A stretch of DNA of 64,000 nucleotides from Plasmopara viticola (lineage: Eukaryota > Oomycota > Peronosporomycetes > Peronosporales > Peronosporaceae): NCBI GenBank assembly GCA_001695595.3, contig MBPM02000042.1, forward strand, positions 558,001-622,000, given 5' to 3'. Shown here piece by piece: positions 56,683 through 64,000 of the stretch. Under the pieces are notes generated by a model. The model was not told the origin of the DNA. It saw only the letters and a list, made by a program, of their open reading frames with translations, and searched no databases. The stretch's first letter is position 1. Each line of letters starts with the position of its first letter. A program made the position numbers and the translations under genes.

Positions 56683-57780
56683 TTAATCTTGATTCAGACC
56701 AAAATTATTCTCTGGTGTTGACATTCTTTTCTTATTGATCAATCTGAGATTGTCTTGTGACTCCCAGATGTTATTGCTGTCAGCGTATTCTTTCCATTTC
56801 ACTAGAAATTTGCGCTTGCCGTTGCGTTGTTTCTTGTAATCCAGGATCTTGTCCACTTCAAATACAGCATTTTCTTTATTGATGCATCAGTTTACTCTCC
56901 TTTGACAAATTGCAAGTCATTAATGGGTTTGCATAGGACATGAATATTTTTTGATTTAATACGAAACTTAATCCAAAATTTAATAACTTCGTACATAGCA
57001 TTTTAAAATCTCGCATTTTCTTTCAAGTGGCTTCGGTTTTGAACGATAACCTACAATTGACCCAGTTGGAATGTCTTTTTGTACTTGCTTAACTACTCGT
57101 TTATTGTGTTCAATTTCGTCAAAAATTACTTTCCCTTCCATTTCATTTGACGTAACCTTTGTGGATGGGTGAGTAGTATCGTTGTAGTTAGAGATAGCCG
57201 CCTCAAAAAATTTTGCGTAAGCTTTTCTAATCCCATAGTACCCTGCATCTTTGTTAGTCTTGCCTTTATTGTTTTGATAAAACCATCTAGCTTTGCCAAG
57301 CCCTGTATGATCTCCTAAAATAAATTAGCACGGAAAATTGCATTTTATCTGAGAAAAACTTTCATTTACATTATTTCGAATACAGATCCATTATCCGACA
57401 CCAATGCCGGCACTTTATGCTCTGTAATATATTGATCAATAGCTTTTAAACCGTATCGCTTGTTTGTTGTCCATTGATTAGGCGAATATCAAAGCAGCTG
57501 TTGATGTTAGCTGCTATCACTATAGGTTGTTTCTACCAGAATGTAAGATCTGTTTGCCATCCGTTGGGATTGCTGCCTGTGATTTGAATATTGCTGAATG
57601 CTACTTCGTGTCTTATATCATTTTTCGACTTGTTTTAACGTTATGCTTTTATTAATTGCTTTTGCTTTTTAGTATAGCTTCGTTAGACCTCTTAATTCCG
57701 TTTTTGGATCATAATGAAGCTAACAAAGCTGAGGGCTCAATTTACACTATTTAGAGAATAATTTCGTTCGAAATTCAGCC
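56683..57780 (-). pseudogene. Retrovirus-type integrase with C-terminal chromodomain, decayed
   Basis: The C-terminal 70 codons (56895 down to 56683) are clean and read VDKILDYKKQRNGKRKFLVK, then WKEYADSNNIWESQDNL: an unmistakable chromodomain (aromatic cage positions, VKWK, W-E). Upstream, the catalytic core is seen in pieces: PNGWQTDLTFW near 57560 (first Asp), VSDNGSVFE near 57390 (second Asp), then about 35 codons on GDHTGLGKARWF near 57290, where the third acidic residue should be but Arg is read, and a downstream ISNYNDTTHPSTK. Several stops and at least one frameshift separate the pieces. A chromodomain integrase is found in Polintons and in chromovirus Ty3 elements; the neighbouring polymerase and capsid favour the former. 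Confidence 0.78.
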
Positions 57781-57786
57781 GTGTAG

Positions 57787-60060
57787 TTACACATTGAATG
57801 TTTTTTTAAATTGGATGCTCAAATTACCTTCTGATCCTTTACGATCGAAATCGACATGAAGTTGTCCCATTTGCTTACTTTTTAACTCTTTGTTGTATTT
57901 CTTTCTAAAATAATCTGAATGTATACTGACAGCATCGTAATCTGTGTGCATAGAGTCTGTGTCCTGGTATCCTAGATATCTTCTGCTTAACACACAACTG
58001 CATCCAACGATATAATCACTTCTATTTAATACTTGTACTCCTAGATAAGCGGGGCTAAACTGTTTTGTAAAGGCCTTGTGCTCGTCAGACAATGCTCAAA
58101 TATCCGTAAATTGGTGTTTTAGAGATCGTCTTATTAATATAATTTAAAGTATATTCAAAAATACTTTTCTCATCACTAACCAAAACCTATTGCTTGACAA
58201 TTGTTTTTAAATTAGTCTATTATACGCTGTACTCATCAATAATTTGATACCGTTTTGAAGTAGATTGCATTCAACTTTCAGTTATATTCGCTCTTCGAAT
58301 ATTAATTTGATCGTCAATACAAATTGATTTTTGAATCCTCCATTCCAATAAGCACCTTCCTAATTGAAATTTTACCATCCTGGCCTTTAATAATATCCTC
58401 AAGCACTTGTTTACCAACAAGTATTGTATTACCAATAAACTCATTTGTGAAGTTTCTGGCCCCACTTCCATAGAAGCTCAACAATGAAAAGTGCTGTTTC
58501 TTACTAATTGAATCAAATTTTACGCATTAAATGAATGGTGAAGGGGCTGAATGACGGCACAGTGTAAATGTATTTTGGAACCATTTAGGTCTTCCTCTTA
58601 TATATCCGTCGAGTTCAGATTGTCCTGATGGATACAGAAATGCAGCATCAAATCTGCAAGCTTATGTTTTATATCTTGTTTCTCATTGTCTCGAGTCATA
58701 ACACGACCACCAACAATTGCAACGCTAGAACGTTTTCATTTATTGCTTAAAAATCATCAAGGCAACACTCATTATGTTTGATCACTCATGCTAATGTAGG
58801 CATTGACATAAAGCGATACCCATCAATACCAAATCGATCAATAAAAACATTTTTCTAAACGCCTCAAAACAAGGTCCGAGAGCATCAACATCTTACTCAA
58901 AATAGTGGATAGCATACTTTTCACAATCAGAATATCCATCATCACAAGCATCGATTTTAGTATTGATTCGCTATTAGTGTTTTCTCCCTCATTGTAATCT
59001 GATCGATTCATTGGTCAAAGTAGCGGATGATTATATTTGCAAGCCAATTAATGTGGAAAGCACTCTTTTTCTAGTGCCATACTATTGCAAGAAGGATTTT
59101 TCGGGTATATTTATTAATTTACTAGCAATGGATTACATAATATCTTTAATGACAATCTCACAACCGTAAAAAAATTCATGAGCCTGCTTTGGTTTCGCTT
59201 AGATTCAATCAAATTTACATCATTTTTGGATATATTAAATTGATTAAGGATTAATCGACAGCCAACATCTGTATTGTAAGCCCAAAGTAGATTACGACTA
59301 TTTCTAGGTGAGTTATTCAGAAACATGTATTCACATCCAACTTCATGAAAGTTTTTGTTTTACAAAAATAGATCGCATTGCTTTCAGTCCTACGACCGAT
59401 GAAATATGATACAAATGAATAACATGTTCATATTTTTAACCAGAGTTTCATAATCAGAATTAATGATATTATCTCCAGATCGTCATCTTTAGTGATCTGT
59501 TTAAAAGGAGCGCAACATTCAAAATACTTCCATCCTTTTCTCCATTTGAAGTCACTTTACCAATTTTTTCAAATCCATTTGCATCCAAACTAACTTTAGT
59601 TAAAGATTCGATCTTTTGATGATTCTTATTCAATAACTCGGGTACAATGGTTTTTGTAGTCACACCGACTAGTGTTTCTAGATGCTGATATAGAAAACTG
59701 ATTGCCTCATACCTGTCAAGAATTTTTGTGCGATTGGATCTAAAGGACGCCTTTAATTTTCTTACTATAGAATCAACTTGCTGATTTTGATTTACTATTG
59801 AAAGATTATCAAGAGCGGCTTTGGTAATTCGAGTTGGTTGATGGAACGAAAAAAACTCTCAGATCGAGAGCAATTCGGATTTTTTAACCATTCGATTTCA
59901 ACTGTTGACGTTGAAATAAAGGCAACTACAATATCATCCCCGGAACTATATTGATTTCCTTCAATGATGCAGTAGAAGTGTCTTATCGGCCGGAGCTACA
60001 ATGTCTTTGCAGATACGCTCAAAATGATTCCAGCTTTACATTTTGATCTGTTGATAGCTT
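57787..60060 (-). pseudogene. Type-B DNA polymerase relic (protein-primed type likely)
   Basis: Motif C is intact: YQDTDSMHTDYD near 57969-57935, followed by the family's usual KELKSKQMGQLHVDFD. Motif A appears near 58650 as DAAFLYPSGQSELDGYIRGR, preceded near 58710 by IVGGRVMTRDNEK. PAYLGVQVLNRSDYI just before motif C fits the region after motif B. The order GGRV, D..xLYPS, YxDTDS is that of protein-primed polymerases of Polintons, adenoviruses and linear plasmids. Frames change between blocks and stops are frequent; an 'exonuclease' part is not recognisable, and the N-terminal portion near 59.1-59.7 kb could belong to another gene. Confidence 0.72.
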
Positions 60061-60300
60061 TTAGACTAGCTGTGTCATTGTCTAGCTTAATCTTATCACA
60101 ATTTTTTTACATTGGTTTGATTGGAAGTATCGAAAACCTTCTCCATACTTAAAATCGTCATTTTTTTACTTGACATTTAGGGTGTGGGACTTAGCAAACT
60201 TATAGAGATTGCTGCAGGTCGTATGAGCCTTCTTCAGATTATTTGTAATTGGCATTTTCAAATTGTTTATATATTTACTAAGTAAAGCGTAATTCAAGAT

Positions 60301-63300
60301 GACAATGTCTCTGTATGTATTGTGGTTATCATTGTAAGTAAAAATAATATTATCAGTCAGTAGTTAGGTTAATTAATTATTTTTTGTATATATTTCTGTT
60401 TTCTCTCTTCCCGATGTGTTTGATCGTACTCATTTTGCTTCCATAGGATTTTCTCTCTGTGCTTTTGATGGTCGCACTTATTTGCTGCAATTATTGATCA
60501 TTTGTTCTTTTGATGAGTGTAACCCATTTTGTTATTTATTCATCTTGTAACCTTGTAAGACTATATTAAAAGGCAATTTAGGATAACAATTTAATAAATT
60601 TACAATTGAATGAGTTTGCATATTTCGGCTTTCTGTATTTTCTCACAGGAGGTACCCTTGATGCATTTGAGTAAACGAATGGTATTCTCAAAGCGTTTGA
60701 TAGGTTCGATTGAAGGTTATGAGTGGTTTTTGTTTTTTCACTCATATAGGATGGGGCTCGTCAGAATTGATTTTTTATTTTCTTTTTTTCTAGTAGTGTT
60801 AGGATGGGGGCATCGAGCGTGATAAGGTTACAGTGTAAATGTTGCTTTAACATCATATACTCTAGTGTCACTTACACTTTAAAATTGCCATATATCCGTG
60901 AAGCCACTTCTTCTCATTTTCTGGCTCCTTAGAATACATGAAGGAGCATTTGAGAGCGGCCCTTCCTCCACCAAACTTTATTTTCTTAAACCAATCTTGC
61001 CTGCAAGCTAGGTTGGCGCAAGCGATATGAATATATGCTTGCAAAAACGTCAGAGTAATTATGCTTAAGGACGGCCAAACATCAAGAATGATCCTTTGAC
61101 GATACGCTCCAGCCTCCTCGTACGCATCACGTAGTCCTTTAGTGCTTATCCGATTGATCGTACTGATTTTGGTGGCCGCAGAATGTTTAACAAGCTACCA
61201 ATGATGATAAAATTTACTTAGGCAAACGGATTTGAATATACGTTGCGGCCAAAAAAAATTTTTTGGATGCCCATAATCATACCTTGGAAACTGGCAAAAT
61301 CGTTCTCCTCGATGTGCAATCGCAATGTGACCTGCTGCCGCACTGATTTCTGAGCGACAACCGACAATTCACCAAAACCAGCTGTAAAACTGGCGAGGAC
61401 TTTATAAGTCTAGTCAGCGGGCGTTTCTTGGCCTTTTCGGTTAGATACCTGCGAGCTGCGCAAGATAAGCAAGCCGACAGGCTGAATTTACCGCCTAAAG
61501 GTCACCACTTGATATAAAAACCCACTTTTTGATGGAAGCGTGGGTGCGCTTGAGTCTTGTTGTGATTGTATACCCAAAAAGAAATTGATATAGATTGGGT
61601 GTAAACTCTCGTCAGTCACAGCCTCGTGCCATGGAAGAGCCGTCTGTGCCTTCTATACTTGTTCTCGAATTGATTGTGCGATATATTCGCTCTTGTGAAA
61701 TGCTGAGATGATGTATGCCTGTGCAGCCTGTCCTAGTACATGCACCTACATAAAGGTCTTTGTAATACAGCCAGGCTTTCTCAAGACATAACATGATAAA
61801 GCGGGAAGATTGTTTACATGACACCTAGTCGCTTTTCGTAAGTCTACGCGGTGCCGGAAATAACCCCTTTAATTCGCTCCTTTTAGGCTGCTTGAATGCT
61901 TCTGTCAATGCAAAGGTCCTTTGCATCTTTGCAAGGACGTTCATGGAGATATGCAACCGACAGAAAAATAAGTTGGTATCGGCACATGGCGTTCATGAAC
62001 GCCGGTTCTCTATCAGTGTCAAAGCTCAATGTATCCACCAAAAAAGTGTTTGCGATGCCCAGATGTAGTCCTGCTTTCATTTCCCTGCCATCCAAAGTAG
62101 GCAAAGAGAACGTTTGGTCCGTGGCAGTGATTCCCATGGTGATGGCAATCGACTTACCATATCTTTTCTATGGAATAATTGGTGCATATGCCTTGTGGAG
62201 AGAATGACACAATGAGAAGATAAATAACCTGTCTTCGTTTGTCGAATCGCGCACATTAGAAGATGCTGTTTGTACTCGTAAACAAAGCAGCCCTGGCTAA
62301 GCAACCACTCATATTGCGAAGCCGTTCTACGTGCTTGGTGACATTAGTATTTGGAGAAGTGACGGATAGGCTCTATCTACGCATAGCAACCAAATTCGGA
62401 CAGGCTTGAGCCCGTCTTGTGCAAGCAAAAGAACTCCTTGATGTCTTATCAATGAGGAAACGTCATTGCAGATGGATAGCAGGAAAGCATATGGCTCGTA
62501 TTTGTGCTGGCCAGTTGCCTCCTCTGGAGTAGAAACGCTGCAGCATGACGCTTTTGTTGGCCCTTACTTACGATCTTCAACTCAGCGCTTTTTTGAGGCT
62601 CGAAACGAACCCTTTTGCGCTCTTAAAGTCGTCTATCACTTCACGAGCGGCCTGTATAGGGCTTTTTATGAGCTCTTTAATGTCTTTCAAGCCGTTCAAT
62701 CTGGGGATCAGGGAGCTAATATGCTTGAAGTTACGTGCAAGGTATGCAAAATTGAGTCTCGTGTGTATACGAGACAGAAGTTCAATCCAGAAAATCTAGT
62801 CCCTGGAGGTTTAAGGTTACAACATTGCAGACACACTTTTAGTTAAATTGCTCACTAAAGCAAATTGAAGGCCAACGGTGATGACCTAGGGGTTCCGTAT
62901 TTACAGGGTTAGCGGCGCAAACTTAAAAAATGAGCGCCCGGCAGTAATTCCTTCAATGCTTAGTTCGTCGAGTTGCAATCTATGGTGCACGCCTACCTCC
63001 TTAAGAGCAGAGATAGTGAATTCCTTTATTAGTGAGTCTTCTTAGTGCTGTGCGACGCCGACACGCCCAAAAACACTCTATCGCTAAATACTACGTCGAT
63101 GCAGGTAAGTTGCCCGCTCGAACCCTCACAAATATTTTGGAATGCTAAAATGATCGAGCAAATGAGCACTAATGGGTAGTGCAATTTTCCAAGCGCCCTT
63201 TGAATGACCTACCCCACCGATTTCCCCCGGTGATCCAATCAATTATGCAGCCTAATTCTTCATGCGCGTAAATTTTTTTTCTATCCTGAGCACTTATTTC

Positions 63301-63837
63301 TTTTTTTAGTCACTTGGTGCTATAATCAATGCCATCGAATGTTTTTTTTATTATGTCAGCGCTCTTCATATCACTTAATTAGCTTGTATCGTCTGTATGT
63401 AATGTGTCTGAGCGCAAAATTGCGAAATATAGTGTTTCCACTTCTCCGATATTTATGTCAACTTTCGGCAGACGACATGGTCCCAAAATTGCCGATTCAA
63501 CAATTTTTGGAGTCTCTTTTTGGCTCCAGGATAGACCTAGAATGTGTGGTGAAGGGTAATATTAGTTCTTCGAAGAACCGTTACGTAAGATGTACCGTGC
63601 TTCTCATCGAGATGAGTATATCGAATCGAGTTGGTCTGAGTCATCACTTAACAAGTGTGTTAGTTTGTCCAAAACCAATTCGAAGCTTAGTTTACCACAG
63701 CGCCTTCAGACCAGAAGCCGCTTTTAATATTGTTCATAAAAAAATCCTATTCTTGGGCTGCAGCATTTGGGTTTCTGCTGATTTCTTGCAACTGCCCCCT
63801 TCGGGTGTGGTTACACATAAGATACCCAATTAAAAAA
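60301..63837. other. Desert with decayed frames
   Basis: No intact gene. Minus-strand fragments between about 60.9 and 62.9 kb look like pieces of one dead protein-coding gene (for instance GITATDQTFSLPTLDGREMK near 62100 and AFMNAMCRYQLIFLSVAYLH near 61970). A plus-strand 164-codon frame at 63339-63833 has no motif. I cannot assign either. Confidence 0.4.
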
Positions 63838-64000
63838 TTGTATTGGATTGTATTACGTTATCGCGTTGCCAAGTTATGCACGTGCTAGGCTCAGTCTGGC
63901 TAGTCCACGGCATAGGGTGGTGTCCGCATACGTCGGGTCTCGGTCGGCGGGCAGCGCTGCCAGCACCGAGGTCGTGAGGGTCTTCTGTTATTTTGTTTAC
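63838..64000 (-). mobile_element. SINE copy 6 (cut by window edge)
   Basis: The tail end of the same SINE, reverse orientation, running off the right edge. Tail TTGTATTGGATTG, then the conserved ACGTTATCGCGTTGCC. Confidence 0.85.

Larger units (their letters stand above)
47743..60300. mobile_element. Endogenous Polinton / polinton-like virus relic
   Basis: An AT-rich stretch whose identifiable genes are a capsid-like protein, structural genes, a chromodomain integrase and a type-B DNA polymerase. That combination is characteristic of Polintons/Mavericks and polinton-like viruses: self-synthesising DNA elements with retrovirus-type integrase and DJR capsids. Base composition changes visibly near 47.3-47.9 kb and again near 60.8 kb. 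All large genes carry stops or frameshifts. I did not find terminal inverted repeats, a packaging ATPase or a protease, so the limits are estimates and the class is an inference from the gene set. Confidence 0.65.

Noticed and set aside
60830..60895. Candidate terminal repeat containing CAGTGTAAATG, similar to CAGTGTGAATAC at 47369 and CAGTGTAAATG at 58559
   Set aside because: The matches are short and in direct, not inverted, orientation, so they do not define the ends of the viral relic.
63339..63833. 164-codon plus-strand frame at the right edge as a gene
   Set aside because: No domain, signal peptide or neighbouring exon; length alone in AT-rich decayed DNA is not enough.

Overview
The window looks like nuclear DNA of an oomycete, most likely a Phytophthora or downy-mildew relative. 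The evidence is genes with short GT-AG introns (about 46-92 bases in the best-supported models), very tight head-to-head gene pairs, an ELO-type fatty-acid elongase, a flagellar-type coiled-coil protein, and compact gene islands set in large repeat-rich deserts. The species assignment is an inference; no search was run.

Layout: 1-3.2 kb is desert with a SINE copy, a tandem repeat and a foldback. 3.2-6.7 kb is a gene island: a D-lactate dehydrogenase (-) and a YVH1/DUSP12-type phosphatase (+) that share a 79-base promoter, then a cysteine-rich secreted protein (-). 7-20 kb is desert with a badly decayed LINE relic (about 9.4-12.5 kb), a cluster of strong hairpins (14.1-16.3 kb) and another SINE. 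20-29 kb is a second island: ELO elongase, a sideroflexin broken by one frameshift, a DUF4515/BBOF1-like coiled-coil protein, a TOM1/THH1-like membrane protein, and a nine-exon gene I do not recognise. An inverted pair of SINEs and a small gene follow. 29-43.5 kb is one giant HECT E3 ubiquitin ligase gene of about 4,815 residues with a single intron. 43.5-47.7 kb is desert with a 5'-truncated SINE.

The most unusual part is about 47.7-60.3 kb. It is visibly AT-rich and holds the decayed remains of an integrated DNA virus or giant transposon of the Polinton / polinton-like virus type. I can see a double-jelly-roll-like major capsid protein, a block of structural genes on the opposite strand with a gap of 4 bases between two of them, a retrovirus-type integrase ending in a clear chromodomain, and a type-B DNA polymerase with recognisable motifs A and C. 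All the large genes carry stops or frameshifts, so it reads as a fossil. I could not find its terminal inverted repeats.

A SINE family of about 320 bases occurs six times. It has a (TACAA)n-type tail and visible target-site duplications in four copies, including a perfect 12-base duplication around a 5'-truncated copy. Exon-intron models below were built by hand from splice signals, and reading phase was checked arithmetically. They should be treated as good but unconfirmed models.
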